64,000 nucleotides of DNA from Billgrantia antri (GCF_019430905.1 NZ_JAHYCA010000008.1:124001-188000), one strand, 5' to 3'. Shown: positions 7,474-17,838, numbered from the stretch's first letter. A program made the numbers and translations. The notes: generated from the sequence alone by a model not told the origin.

Positions 7474-8856
7474 ATGACCGCACAGCTTGATCGTCTCGAG
7501 AAGCGTGTACGCGGCGCCGTCGTCGACGACCCCGAGAACGGCATCTTCCGCTGCCACCGCAGCATGTTCACCGACCCGGCCTTCTTCGAGCTGGAGATGA
7601 AGCACATCTTCGAAGGCAACTGGCTGTTCCTGGCCCACGAGAGCCAGATCGCCGAGCCGGGCGACTACATGACCGTCACCATGGGCCGCCAGCCGGTGAT
7701 AATCACCCGCGACAAGCAGGGCGAGCTGCACGCGCTGATCAACGCCTGCGCCCACCGCGGTGCCACCCTGTGCCGCAAGAAGCGCGGCAACAAGGGCACC
7801 TTCACCTGCCCGTTCCACGGCTGGTCGTTCAAGAACGACGGCAAGCTGCTCAAGGCCAAGAACGAGAAGACCGGCGCCTATCCCGAGAGCTTCAAGCAGG
7901 AGGGCTCCCACGATCTCAAGCGCGTGGCGCGCTTCGAGAACTATCGCGGCTTCCTGTTCGGCAGCTTGAGCGCCGACGTCGCCCCGCTCACCGAGTACCT
8001 CGGCGAGACCACCAAGATCATCGACAACATCGTCGACCAGGCGCCGGAGGGCATCGAGATCCTGCGCGGCACCTCCTCCTACACCTTCAACGGCAACTGG
8101 AAGCTGGGCGCAGAGAACGGCGCCGACGGCTACCACGTCAGCACCGTGCACTGGAACTACGCCTCGACCATGGAGCGGCGCAACTACGACGCCGGGGGCA
8201 CCAAGGCAGTGGATGCCAACGGCTGGTCGAAGAGCATGGGCGGCTTCTACTCCTACGAGAACGGCCACATGATGCTGTGGACCCGCCTGCTCAACCCCGA
8301 GGTGCGCCCGGTCTACTCCCAGCGCGAGCGCATCGAGCAGGAGCTCGGCGAGGCGCGCGCCGACTCCATCGTCAACCAGACCCGCAATCTCTGCCTCTAC
8401 CCCAACGTCTACCTGATGGACCAGTTCTCCACCCAGATCCGTGTGATCCGGCCCATCGCCGTGGACAAGAGCGAGGTCACCATCTACTGCTTCGCGCCCA
8501 AGGGCGAGTCGGCCGAGAACCGCGCCCTGCGCATCCGCCAGTACGAGGATTTCTTCAACGTCAGTGGCATGGGCACGCCGGATGACCTGGAGGAGTTCCG
8601 CGCCTGCCAGAACGGCTACGCCGGCCTCGACGCCGAGTGGAACGATCTCTCCCGCGGTGCCAAGCAGTGGATCGAGGGCGCCGACGACAACGCCCGTGCC
8701 ATCGACATGAAGCCGCTGCTCAGCGGTGCCTCACCCGAGGACGAAGGGCTCTACGTGCTGCACCACAAGCACTGGGTCGAGGAGATGCTGCGCGCCATCG
8801 ACAAGGAACGCAGCCAGTTCATCGCAACTGCGTCCGCTGAAACAAGCGCATCCTGA
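7474..8856 (+). CDS. benA: Benzoate 1,2-dioxygenase, large (alpha) oxygenase subunit
   Basis: 460 residues. Rieske [2Fe-2S] site C92-x-H94 with C112-x2-H115 (CAHRGAT and CPFHGW), then the catalytic mononuclear iron site with His222 and His227 in ENGADGYHVSTVHW. With BenB it forms the oxygenase that turns benzoate into the cis-1,2-dihydrodiol, taking electrons from BenC. The ATG is preceded by GAGGAGTTGGAGCC. Toluate-type (XylX) activity cannot be excluded by motif, but chromosomal linkage to cat genes favours benzoate. Confidence 0.95.
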   Translation: MTAQLDRLEKRVRGAVVDDPENGIFRCHRSMFTDPAFFELEMKHIFEGNWLFLAHESQIAEPGDYMTVTMGRQPVIITRDKQGELHALINACAHRGATLCRKKRGNKGTFTCPFHGWSFKNDGKLLKAKNEKTGAYPESFKQEGSHDLKRVARFENYRGFLFGSLSADVAPLTEYLGETTKIIDNIVDQAPEGIEILRGTSSYTFNGNWKLGAENGADGYHVSTVHWNYASTMERRNYDAGGTKAVDANGWSKSMGGFYSYENGHMMLWTRLLNPEVRPVYSQRERIEQELGEARADSIVNQTRNLCLYPNVYLMDQFSTQIRVIRPIAVDKSEVTIYCFAPKGESAENRALRIRQYEDFFNVSGMGTPDDLEEFRACQNGYAGLDAEWNDLSRGAKQWIEGADDNARAIDMKPLLSGASPEDEGLYVLHHKHWVEEMLRAIDKERSQFIATASAETSAS

Positions 8857-8866
8857 GGAGGGCACC

Positions 8867-9358
8867 ATGAGCATCGACTTTCTGACCATCCAGGCCTTCG
8901 TTCATCGCGAAGCCCGCCTGCTCGACGACCGCGAGTGGGACGAGTGGCTGACCTGCTACAGCAAGGACGTGGTCTTCTGGATGCCGGCGTGGGATGACGA
9001 CGACCGGCTGACCGAGGGCCCCCAGAGCGAGATCTCGCTGATCTACTACCCCAACCGCGAGGGGCTCGAGGACCGCGTCTACCGCATCAAGACCGAGCGC
9101 TCCGGGGCGACCAGCATCCCCGAGCCGCGCACCACCCACCAGGTCACCAACCTGGAGGTGCTCTCGCAGCAGGGCGACACGGTCGAGCTGCGCTTCAACT
9201 GGCACACCCTGAGCCACCGCTACCAGCAGACCAGCGCCTATTTCGGCACCTCGTTCTACACCTTGGACGTGTCCGGCAACGCGCCGCTGATCACCTACAA
9301 GAAGGTGGTGCTGAACAACGACTACATCCACCAGGTCATCGACATCTACCACATCTGA
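8867..9358 (+). CDS. benB: Benzoate 1,2-dioxygenase, small (beta) subunit
   Basis: 163 residues, the normal size of ring-hydroxylating dioxygenase beta subunits (cystatin-like alpha+beta fold). Contains the family segments VHREARLLDDREWDEWL and SLIYYPNREGLEDRVYR. I chose the ATG at 8867, directly after GAGGAGGGCACC and 10 bases after the benA stop; an in-frame upstream extension overlaps benA and is rejected. It has no cofactor of its own and serves the alpha3beta3 assembly. Confidence 0.95.
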   Translation: MSIDFLTIQAFVHREARLLDDREWDEWLTCYSKDVVFWMPAWDDDDRLTEGPQSEISLIYYPNREGLEDRVYRIKTERSGATSIPEPRTTHQVTNLEVLSQQGDTVELRFNWHTLSHRYQQTSAYFGTSFYTLDVSGNAPLITYKKVVLNNDYIHQVIDIYHI

Positions 9359-9383
9359 GCGACCGCGGTGGGAGGAGACGAGC

Positions 9384-10427
9384 ATGAGCTACACCATAGC
9401 CCTCAACTTCGAAGACGGCGTGACCCGCTTCATCAGCTGCAAGGACGGTGAAACGGTGCTCGACGCCGCCTATCGTCACAAGGTCAACCTGCCGATGGAT
9501 TGCTCCGATGGCGTCTGCGGTACCTGCAAGGGCACCTGCGAGCAGGGCGCCTTCGACCTGGGCGACGAGTACATCGACGAGGCGCTGTCCGACGAGGAGG
9601 CCGCCGAAGGCAAGGTACTCACTTGTCAGATGGTGCCGTCGTCGGACTGCGTGGTGCAGGTGCCGGTGGCCTCGACCCTGTGCAAGACCGGGGTCGCCGA
9701 ATTCCCCGGCCGGGTCGCCGAGGTTTCGCGCCTCTCCGAGGACAGCTTCGAGCTGGTCGTCGACCTTGGCGAAGGCGAGGGGCTGACCTTCCTGCCGGGG
9801 CAGTACGTCAACATCCAGGTGCCGGGCAGCGACGAGACCCGCTCCTACTCGTTCAGCTCGCTGCCCGGCGAGCGGCGCGCGACCTTCCTCATCCGCAACG
9901 TGCCGAATGGCCTGATGAGCGGCTACCTGACCGGGGCGGCCAAACCCGAGGATGACCTGGCCCTGACCGGGCCGATGGGCAGCTTCTATCTGCGCGAGGT
10001 CGAGCGCCCCGTGCTGATGCTGGCCGGCGGCACCGGGCTGGCACCGTTCCTCTCCATGCTGCGCCAGCTGCAGGCGCGCGGCTGCGACCAGCCGGTGCGA
10101 CTGCTCTACGGCGTGAACGTCGACGACCACCTGGTCAAGCTCGACGAGCTCGACGCCTTCGTCGAGGCGCTGCCCGACTTCGCCTACACCACGGTGGTGG
10201 CCGATGCGGCCAGCGAGCACCCGCGTAAGGGCTACGTGACCCACCACATGGCCCCCGAGCTGCTGCACGACGGCGAGGTCGACGTCTACCTGTGCGGGCC
10301 GCCGCCGATGGTGGATGCGGTGCTCGCTCACTTCCGCGAGCAGGGCATCTCGCCGGCCAGCTTCCACTACGAGAAGTTCACCCCGAGCCTGGCGCCGGAA
10401 GAGGCGAAGAAGGAGGCGGTGGCATGA
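9384..10427 (+). CDS. benC: Benzoate 1,2-dioxygenase electron transfer component (reductase)
   Basis: 347 residues. N-terminal plant-type [2Fe-2S] ferredoxin with C40, C45, C48 (CSDGVCGTC) and C81 (LTCQM), then a ferredoxin-NADP reductase module: RSYSFSS binds FAD, GGTGLAPFLSML and YLCGPPPMVDAV bind NADH. It passes electrons from NADH to the BenAB Rieske centre. The start has GGAGGAGACGAGC upstream. The stop overlaps the benD start (ATGA). Confidence 0.95.
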   Translation: MSYTIALNFEDGVTRFISCKDGETVLDAAYRHKVNLPMDCSDGVCGTCKGTCEQGAFDLGDEYIDEALSDEEAAEGKVLTCQMVPSSDCVVQVPVASTLCKTGVAEFPGRVAEVSRLSEDSFELVVDLGEGEGLTFLPGQYVNIQVPGSDETRSYSFSSLPGERRATFLIRNVPNGLMSGYLTGAAKPEDDLALTGPMGSFYLREVERPVLMLAGGTGLAPFLSMLRQLQARGCDQPVRLLYGVNVDDHLVKLDELDAFVEALPDFAYTTVVADAASEHPRKGYVTHHMAPELLHDGEVDVYLCGPPPMVDAVLAHFREQGISPASFHYEKFTPSLAPEEAKKEAVA

Positions 10428-11206
10428 GCATGCGCTTTGCCGAGCAGGTCATGGTGATCACCGGCGCCGCCCAGGGCATCGGCCGGCGCGTCGCCGAGCG
10501 CGCCGGCGCCGAGGGCGCCCGGCTGGCGCTGGTGGATCGCGCCGAGCTCATCCACGAGGTGGTGGCCGGGCTGTGCGATCAGGGCGTCGAGGCCATCGCC
10601 CTGCAGGCCGACCTGGAGACATGGCAGGGGGCCGAGGAGGCGATGCGCAGGACCGTCGAGCACTACGATCGCCTCGATATCCTGATCAACAACGTGGGGG
10701 GCGCGATCAATTTCAAACCCTTCACCGAGTTCACCGAGTCCCAGATCTCGGCCGAGATTACCCGTTCGCTGATGCCGACGCTGTGGTGCTGCCGTGCGGC
10801 CTTGCCCACCCTGGTGGAGCAGGGCGGCGGTGTCATCGTCAACGTGTCGTCGGCGGCGACGCGCGGCATCCATCGAATTCCCTACTCGGCGGCCAAGGGT
10901 GGCGTCAACGCCCTGACCGCCTCCCTGGCCTTCGAATATGCCGAGCACGGCATACGCGTGGTGGCCACCGCCCCCGGCGGCACCGAGGCGCCGCCGCGGC
11001 GGATCTCGCGCGGTACTCCCGAGCCGCGCAACGAGCAGGAGCAGGCCTGGTTCCAGGCCCACATCGACCAGACCAAGAACAGCTGTCTGATGGGGCGCTA
11101 CGGCACCTTGGATGAGATGGCGGCACCGGTCCTGTTCCTGGCTTCGCGTGAGGCCAGCTATATCACCGGGACGGTGGTTCCGGTGGCAGGAGGCGATAGC
11201 GGCTGA
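10424..11206 (+). CDS. benD: 1,6-dihydroxycyclohexa-2,4-diene-1-carboxylate dehydrogenase
   Basis: 260 residues, short-chain dehydrogenase. Cofactor motif TGAAQGIG, the NNVGG strand, and the catalytic YSAAKGG (Tyr-x3-Lys) are all visible. It oxidises and decarboxylates the benzoate dihydrodiol to catechol with NAD, giving the substrate of CatA. The start overlaps the benC stop by four bases (ATGA), implying translational coupling, with AGGAGGCGG upstream. The in-frame extension back to 10292 lies inside benC and is rejected. Confidence 0.95.
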   Translation: MSMRFAEQVMVITGAAQGIGRRVAERAGAEGARLALVDRAELIHEVVAGLCDQGVEAIALQADLETWQGAEEAMRRTVEHYDRLDILINNVGGAINFKPFTEFTESQISAEITRSLMPTLWCCRAALPTLVEQGGGVIVNVSSAATRGIHRIPYSAAKGGVNALTASLAFEYAEHGIRVVATAPGGTEAPPRRISRGTPEPRNEQEQAWFQAHIDQTKNSCLMGRYGTLDEMAAPVLFLASREASYITGTVVPVAGGDSG

Positions 11207-11274
11207 GCGGCCCCACGCAACACGTTCACTACTCGCACCAACACTTCAAACACAAAAATCCCCTGGAGCACAAC

Positions 11275-12528
11275 GTGAAACATATCGAGAAGGGCGCCGG
11301 CCTTGCCACGGCGCCACGCGACTTCATCCGTGACCTCAACGCCGACAACCTGAGTGCCGGTGTGGTGGCCGGTATCTTCGGCCTCAGCGCCGGCGTCATC
11401 CATATCAGCGCCGGTACCGCGGCGGGGCTCCCCCAGGAGTTCACCCTGCTGTGGGTGATCAGCTACCTGATGATCAACGGTTTGTTCGGACTGTTCCTGC
11501 CGGCCTACTACCGGTTGCCGCTGCCGATGGCCAACTCGATCCCCGGGGCGTTGCTGTTCGCTGCCATCATTCCTATCGTCGGTCTCAACGAGGCGCTGGG
11601 CGCCACGCTGATCGCGGGGGCCATTGCGCTGGTGGTGGGCCTGGCAGGGTGGATGAGCCTGGTCATGCGCTTGATTCCGATGCCCATCGTGATGGGCATG
11701 GTGGCGGGCATACTGCTCAAGTTCGGCACCAACATGGTAATGCCGTTGCAGAATGCCTTGGTGCCGGCGACGATCATGATCCTCTCCTTCTTCTTCGCCG
11801 CACGCTACCTGCGCCGGGTGCCGCCGCTGGTGGTCACGCTGCTGGTAGGCGTCGGCTACATGGCGCTTTCCGGTGCCGACTTCTCGAGCGTCACGTTCAC
11901 CTTCAAGCTGCCCGAGTTCATCATGCCGGCCTTTACCCTGGAGGCCTTCCTGGCCTACGGCTTGCCGCTGGCGCTGATTCTCGTCGGCATGGAGACTCCC
12001 GCCGGGGTGGGGCTGGTCAAGGGCATGGGCTACAAGAGCGCGCCGGCCAATGCCATCACTGCGCTGGGCGGCTTCGGCACCATGGTCTCGGCCTTCTTCA
12101 ATCTGCACAGCACCTGCATCGCCGCGCCGATGACCGGGATCTGCTCGGGGCCGGAAGCCGGCAGCCACGACAAGCGCTGGGTGGCGGCGGTGATCGTCGG
12201 CATCATCTTCGTCACGGCGGCGCCCTTCTACGGCTTCGTGTTCAGCCTGATCGAGGCGATGCCGAGCTACTTCATTGCCATCATCGCCGGTCTGGCGCTG
12301 CTGCGGGTGATCAGCTCGGCCATGCACATGACCTTCTCCGGCAAGCATGAAGTGGGCGCGATGTTCTCCTTCCTGATCGCCGTCTCGGGGATCCAGATCT
12401 TCGGCATCGGCTCCTCCTTCTGGGCACTGGTGCTGGGGGCGGGCCTCTCCATGCTGGTGGAGTTCCGCGACTTCGACTTCTCCCGCGAGTCTCGCAGCTC
12501 GCGCGGGGAGGCCGCCGCAGCTCGCTGA
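11275..12528 (+). CDS. benE: BenE-family benzoate/H+ symporter (divergent copy)
   Basis: 417 residues with about 11-12 hydrophobic segments. BenE family transporters import benzoate with protons. It follows benD by 68 bases in the same direction and ends just before a strong intrinsic terminator, so it is the last gene of the cat-ben transcript. It is clearly different from the second BenE copy downstream: the N-terminus has an extra hydrophilic stretch of about 20 residues, and the membrane segments diverge (for example ANSIPGALL against SAPGTALL). The substrate may therefore differ. Confidence 0.85.
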   Translation: MKHIEKGAGLATAPRDFIRDLNADNLSAGVVAGIFGLSAGVIHISAGTAAGLPQEFTLLWVISYLMINGLFGLFLPAYYRLPLPMANSIPGALLFAAIIPIVGLNEALGATLIAGAIALVVGLAGWMSLVMRLIPMPIVMGMVAGILLKFGTNMVMPLQNALVPATIMILSFFFAARYLRRVPPLVVTLLVGVGYMALSGADFSSVTFTFKLPEFIMPAFTLEAFLAYGLPLALILVGMETPAGVGLVKGMGYKSAPANAITALGGFGTMVSAFFNLHSTCIAAPMTGICSGPEAGSHDKRWVAAVIVGIIFVTAAPFYGFVFSLIEAMPSYFIAIIAGLALLRVISSAMHMTFSGKHEVGAMFSFLIAVSGIQIFGIGSSFWALVLGAGLSMLVEFRDFDFSRESRSSRGEAAAAR

Positions 12529-12550
12529 CCCGCTACGCACGATCCTCCTT

Positions 12551-12584
12551 GGCCTGAGACCGCGCGCTGGCTCAGGCCTTTTTT
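12551..12584 (+). terminator. Intrinsic terminator after the first benE
   Basis: GGCCTGAG (12551-12558) pairs with CTCAGGCC (12571-12578), followed by six T (12579-12584). It closes the cat-ben transcript and separates it from the second benE copy. Confidence 0.9.
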
Positions 12585-12617
12585 GCTGCTGACTGACAAT
12601 CGCCAAGGCCATTGACC

Positions 12618-13820
12618 ATGTCGCTACTCAAGGACGCTTCCCTCCCCGCCGTCACCGCCGGTTTCGTCGCGGTGCTGATCTCCTACGCCGGCCCGCTGGC
12701 GATCTTCTTCCAGGCCGCCCAGAGCGCGGAGATCTCCCCCCAGATGATGAGTTCCTGGGTGTGGGCAATCTCCATCGGTGCCGCGGTCTCGGGTATCGGC
12801 CTGAGCCTGTGGCTCAGGGTGCCGGTGGTCACCGCCTGGTCGGCACCAGGCACGGCGCTGCTGGTCACGCTGTTTCCCGAGCTGTCGCTGAACGAGGCCG
12901 TGGGCGCCTACCTCACCGCGGCGCTGATCGTCTTCGCGGTCGGCGTGAGCGGCTCCTTCGACCGTATCGTCGCGCTGATCCCGCCCGGTATCGCCGCGGC
13001 TATGATGGCCGGCATCCTGTTCCAGTTCGGCGTCGGCGTGTTCACTGCCATGGAGGGCGCGCCGGCCCTGGCGCTGGGCATGCTCACTGCCTACCTGGTG
13101 TTCAAGCGGCTCTTCCCGCGTTATTTCCTGGTGCTGCTGCTGATGGTGGGGATCGTACTGGCGGTGGGGCTCGAAGGGGCCAGCCTGGCTGGGGTCTCGT
13201 GGCAGCTGGCCACGCCCCAGGTGATCCGTCCCGAGTGGACCCTGCATGCAACGCTGAGCCTGGCATTGCCGCTGGCGCTGGTCAGCCTCACCGGCCAGTT
13301 CCTGCCGGGCATGGCGATCCTGCGTGGCGCCGGCTACCACACCCAGGCCCGTCCGATACTCACCGTTACCGGGCTGGTATCGCTGCCGATGGCGCTGTTC
13401 GGCGGCATCACCACGGTGGTGGCGGCCATTACCGCGGCACTGTGCACCGGCAAGGCGGCGCATCCCGACCCCGGCAAGCGCTACACGGCCGGCGTGGCCA
13501 ATGGCATCTTCTACCTGCTCGGGGCGCTTTTCTCGGGCAGCATCGTACTGCTGTTCACCTCGCTGCCGGTGACCTTCGTCGCCCTGCTGGCGGGGCTGGC
13601 GCTGATTGGCGCCATTACCAGCAACCTCAGCGCGGCGGCCGCCGAAAAGCAGCATCTCGAGGCCTCGATCATTACCTTTCTGGTCACCGCCTCGGGCATG
13701 AGCCTGCTGGGGCTGGGTTCGGCCTTCTGGGGCGTGGTGATCGGCTGCGCGGCCTACCTGATCCTGCACCGGCCCTTCGTGCTGTTGCGCGGCGCCTCCG
13801 CGGCCGTCGACAAGCAGTGA
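12618..13820 (+). CDS. benE: BenE-family benzoate/H+ symporter (canonical copy)
   Basis: 400 residues, polytopic. The N-terminal ASLPAVTAGFVAVLISYAGP and VVTAWSAPGTALL segments are characteristic of the BenE family. I placed the start at the ATG 12618; a TTG six bases earlier is the longest possible start. It begins 33 bases after the terminator that ends the cat-ben message, so it needs either read-through or a promoter inside or just after the terminator; I cannot identify one. Two BenE paralogues side by side is unusual. Confidence 0.88.
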   Translation: MSLLKDASLPAVTAGFVAVLISYAGPLAIFFQAAQSAEISPQMMSSWVWAISIGAAVSGIGLSLWLRVPVVTAWSAPGTALLVTLFPELSLNEAVGAYLTAALIVFAVGVSGSFDRIVALIPPGIAAAMMAGILFQFGVGVFTAMEGAPALALGMLTAYLVFKRLFPRYFLVLLLMVGIVLAVGLEGASLAGVSWQLATPQVIRPEWTLHATLSLALPLALVSLTGQFLPGMAILRGAGYHTQARPILTVTGLVSLPMALFGGITTVVAAITAALCTGKAAHPDPGKRYTAGVANGIFYLLGALFSGSIVLLFTSLPVTFVALLAGLALIGAITSNLSAAAAEKQHLEASIITFLVTASGMSLLGLGSAFWGVVIGCAAYLILHRPFVLLRGASAAVDKQ

Positions 13821-13887
13821 TTGCCCCACTTGGAAAATTCGGCCAATGTCGAGGCATGACCGCCGGCTATCGGCCTGACACCTCAGC

Positions 13888-15609
13888 ATGTGCGTGGCGC
13901 CTATGCTTGACCAAGCTGCTCCCGAGTATTCGGCCTGGAACCCCGGTCTCGAGGCCGACTTGCCCAGGCGCTACCGGCCCCTGGAGACCATACATCGCAC
14001 GGCCAACGTCTCTTCCGACCTGGCCGAGATCCCCGAACTGAGAGCGCTCACCGGGCTCGAAGAGGAGGAGCTGGTGGCGTTTCGCGCCGAGCGCCTGGTG
14101 CTGCATGAGCTGATCGTGCGGGTCACCGCCGACATCCTGGTACACGAGGGCGAACAGGAAGAGGTGCTGGGTCACAATTTCCGCCGCATCGTGCTCAAGA
14201 TCCTGTATGACTACCTCGCTCCCCATCTGCCGGCATTCCAGCAGGCATTCGACCGGCTTCGCGAGTCGATACGGGGCAGGGCGGGGGAGATCCTGGAAGC
14301 GGCCTTCGCGGTCGAACCGGAGGCGGACGACCCTGAGCCAGTCTCCTTGCTGGCGCGCTGGCTGGGCAAGCGTTCCGCTCCGCGTCCTCAGGACCGCCGC
14401 TCATTGGAGGAGCGCCACCACGATGCCATCCAGGACATCAAGCAGCGCGGGCTGGCTGCCCGGGATGAACTGGAGCAGGCCGTCTACAAGAGCGCCTACC
14501 GGGTGCTGAGCTCGATTGCTGCGGTCCAGGGGCATATCGGGGTGGATCGCGAGGTGCTGACGATGCTGATCGCCCGCCACGCCTGCAACGACTACGGCAG
14601 CCGCCTGATCGGCAACCTGCTGGCGCCGTACGTCGAGCGGGCCATCGAGCAGGAAGGCTACGATAGGGTTCCTCTTGCCGACGAGCCGATCCTGATCAGC
14701 TTCAAGGGTGCCTCGGCGGCAGGCAAGAGTTCCTTGCGACATCTGCTGAGACATACGCTGCAGGATCTGGGCATGCCACCGGATCAGTACGGCACCATCA
14801 CCCCCGATATTTGGCGCCGTCTGCTGCTCGACTACGAGGCGTTGGGGGAAGCCTACAAGTATGCCGGTCGCCTGGCGGGCAAGGAGGTCAAGCTGATCGA
14901 CGCCAAGCTGGACCGCTACATCCGCGACAAGGCGCAGCGGGACGGCACCATTCCCCATCTGCTGATCGACCGCTTTCGCTTCGACAGCTTCTCTTCCGAC
15001 ACGGTCCCACGCCTGCTGGATGGTACCTACGCCAAGTACGTATCCACCATGCACATGTACTTCGTCATCACCCCGCCGGAGGCCACCGTGGAGCGGGGTT
15101 GGCAGCGCGGGCTGGAGCGCGGGCGCTACAAGGCGGTGTCGGACTTCCTGGGCCACTGCGTGGAGGCCTACGACGGCATGCCCAGGGTGTTTTTCAAGTG
15201 GCTGGCCAGTCCGCAACCGCGCTTCAAGTACGTTTTCCTCGACAACAGCGTGCCCAGGCATACCCCGCCCGAGGTCGTCGCCCACGGCACCCGTGAGGTG
15301 CTCCACATCCTGGAGCCGCTGGGTCTGGTCGACATCGAGCGCTACAAGAAGATCAACACGGCGGCGACGTGCCCGGAGGAGGTCTATCCCGGCGGCGACG
15401 TGCTCGCGGTGGCCAACAACTGCACCTTCCTCAGGCAGTGCCTCGCCAAAGTGCCGGAGGTCCGCTTCGTCGACGCCGCCAGCGGCGAGACCTACCTGCG
15501 CGCCAGCTCGGGGCGCTTCGCGGTGGAGGATGCCGCGCTACTGCATGCCAAGCGGCAGGACGCGGAGCACGCGGCGCTGTTGGCCGCGTTGGGGGTGCCG
15601 GATGCATGA
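13888..15609 (+). CDS. Large P-loop protein with a Zeta-toxin-like ATPase domain, function unknown
   Basis: 573 residues, or 568 from the ATG at 13903. Residues 1-260 are a mostly helical region of no family I recognise. Then comes a Walker A GASAAGKS (about 274-281) in LISFKGASAAGKSS, a basic and acidic helical stretch, LLIDRFRFDSF as a possible Walker B, and VERGWQRGLERGRYK. The layout resembles Zeta/chloramphenicol-phosphotransferase-like kinases fused to an N-terminal helical domain. No antitoxin gene lies beside it, and its size is about twice that of a Zeta toxin, so a toxin role is not supported. It stands alone between benE and gfa; I do not assign a function. Confidence 0.75.
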   Translation: MCVAPMLDQAAPEYSAWNPGLEADLPRRYRPLETIHRTANVSSDLAEIPELRALTGLEEEELVAFRAERLVLHELIVRVTADILVHEGEQEEVLGHNFRRIVLKILYDYLAPHLPAFQQAFDRLRESIRGRAGEILEAAFAVEPEADDPEPVSLLARWLGKRSAPRPQDRRSLEERHHDAIQDIKQRGLAARDELEQAVYKSAYRVLSSIAAVQGHIGVDREVLTMLIARHACNDYGSRLIGNLLAPYVERAIEQEGYDRVPLADEPILISFKGASAAGKSSLRHLLRHTLQDLGMPPDQYGTITPDIWRRLLLDYEALGEAYKYAGRLAGKEVKLIDAKLDRYIRDKAQRDGTIPHLLIDRFRFDSFSSDTVPRLLDGTYAKYVSTMHMYFVITPPEATVERGWQRGLERGRYKAVSDFLGHCVEAYDGMPRVFFKWLASPQPRFKYVFLDNSVPRHTPPEVVAHGTREVLHILEPLGLVDIERYKKINTAATCPEEVYPGGDVLAVANNCTFLRQCLAKVPEVRFVDAASGETYLRASSGRFAVEDAALLHAKRQDAEHAALLAALGVPDA

Positions 15610-15664
15610 CATTGGCTGACCGCAATCGAATATCTCTCGGCCTGGGTGGGCCGGACGCCACAAG

Positions 15665-15694
15665 CACCGAGCCCGTATCCTGTCAGGCTCGGTG
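15665..15694. terminator. Inverted repeat between convergent genes
   Basis: CACCGAGCC (15665-15673) and GGCTCGGTG (15686-15694) form a perfect 9-bp stem with a 12-base loop in the spacer between the P-loop gene (plus) and gfa (minus). There is no T run on either side, so termination is likely but weakly supported. Confidence 0.45.
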
Positions 15695-15727
15695 GGTTGG
15701 TGAGCTATACGCTCTCTTAATGCGTTG

Positions 15728-16303
15728 TCATAGCACCCCCTTGGCCTTGGCGGTATGCGTGGCGATGGCATCCATCAGCGGCGGCGACAGGCAATCGTAG
15801 GGCGGCAGGCCGAGCTCCTGCAGCCGTGAGCGCACGTTGCCCATGTTCTCCGGGTCGGCGCCGGACTCGATGATCGACGAGACGAAGGCGGCGAACTCGG
15901 GGCCGGCCCAGCCCTCGTCGTAGGACAGCTCGGTGTGGATGAAGTCGAGCCCGTGGAAGGGATGCCCGGTGTTCTCGATACGGCCGTACATGTGCACGCC
16001 GCATCCCTTGCAGGCATGGCGCTGGATGGCGGCGGCGGGGTCGACCACCTCGAGCTTCTCCTCATGGGCAGTGACCTTGAGCTTGTCGCGGGGCACCACG
16101 GCCACCATCGAGAACAGCGCCCCTTCGGGCTTCCAGCACTTGGTGCAGCCGCAGACATGGTTATGGGCGCACTGCGCGTCGATCGTCACCTCGACCTGAT
16201 CGCTGGCGCAGTGACAGTGGAGCTTGCCGCCGGTGAAACTGTCGCTGCCGCGCTTGACGCCGTCATCGACGGCGGGATGGATGTGAACGCTGTGGTGGCT
16301 CAT
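15728..16303 (-). CDS. gfa: S-(hydroxymethyl)glutathione synthase (glutathione-dependent formaldehyde-activating enzyme)
   Basis: 191 residues from the ATG at 16303, which is the usual size. Zinc-binding cysteines of the Gfa fold are present: C30 and C32 (LHCHC), C51, C53 and C56 (CGCTKC), and CKGCGVHMYGR further on. It speeds formation of S-hydroxymethylglutathione from formaldehyde and glutathione, the substrate of AdhC encoded upstream on the same strand. The frame stays open upstream to an ATG at 16468 that has a perfect AAGGAGG 6 bases before it, which would give a 246-residue protein with an amphipathic N-terminus (MSLMDMIQRWFGG) and an Ala/Ser/Thr/Pro linker. Which start is used is uncertain. 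Confidence 0.9.
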   Translation of the reverse strand: MSHHSVHIHPAVDDGVKRGSDSFTGGKLHCHCASDQVEVTIDAQCAHNHVCGCTKCWKPEGALFSMVAVVPRDKLKVTAHEEKLEVVDPAAAIQRHACKGCGVHMYGRIENTGHPFHGLDFIHTELSYDEGWAGPEFAAFVSSIIESGADPENMGNVRSRLQELGLPPYDCLSPPLMDAIATHTAKAKGVL

Positions 16304-16529
16304 GGTGGATCGACTCCCCTGTGTCGTCGTTGTCGAGGGGTTCGCCGCTGGCGGCGGCGTACGGGGTGCGCTCGTTGCCGAGGCGGTGCTCGCCCTGCTG
16401 CTGGATGCGGCCTTCGGTGGGGCGGGTTTGCCGCCGAACCAGCGCTGGATCATGTCCATCAGGCTCATAAGTGCCTCCTTGCCCTTGGGCATTGTTATGG
16501 TTGGCACGGCTTCGGACCTGTATCGCTTT

Positions 16530-16585
<56 letters not shown>

Positions 16586-16612
16586 GCGCCTTGGCGCGGC
16601 CCCGGGCGCCTA

Positions 16613-17722
<1,110 letters not shown>

Positions 17723-17838
17723 GGCGGGTCTCCCAGGTTGTTGTCGTAGGGCCGCGTGAGGCCGTGTCAAGGGGCGACGCTGATGATCAGTCTAGGTGAG
17801 GTGGGGCAAACGGATTGTGACGCAGCGACACAACTGAG

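Noticed and set aside
11158..12612. Minus-strand open frame of 484 codons across the first benE
   Set aside because: Antisense of benE, low-complexity His/Gln/Asp-rich translation, no ribosome binding site.
13888..15609. Zeta toxin of an epsilon-zeta toxin-antitoxin pair
   Set aside because: No small antitoxin frame with a good ribosome binding site lies next to it, and the protein is about twice as long as known Zeta toxins.
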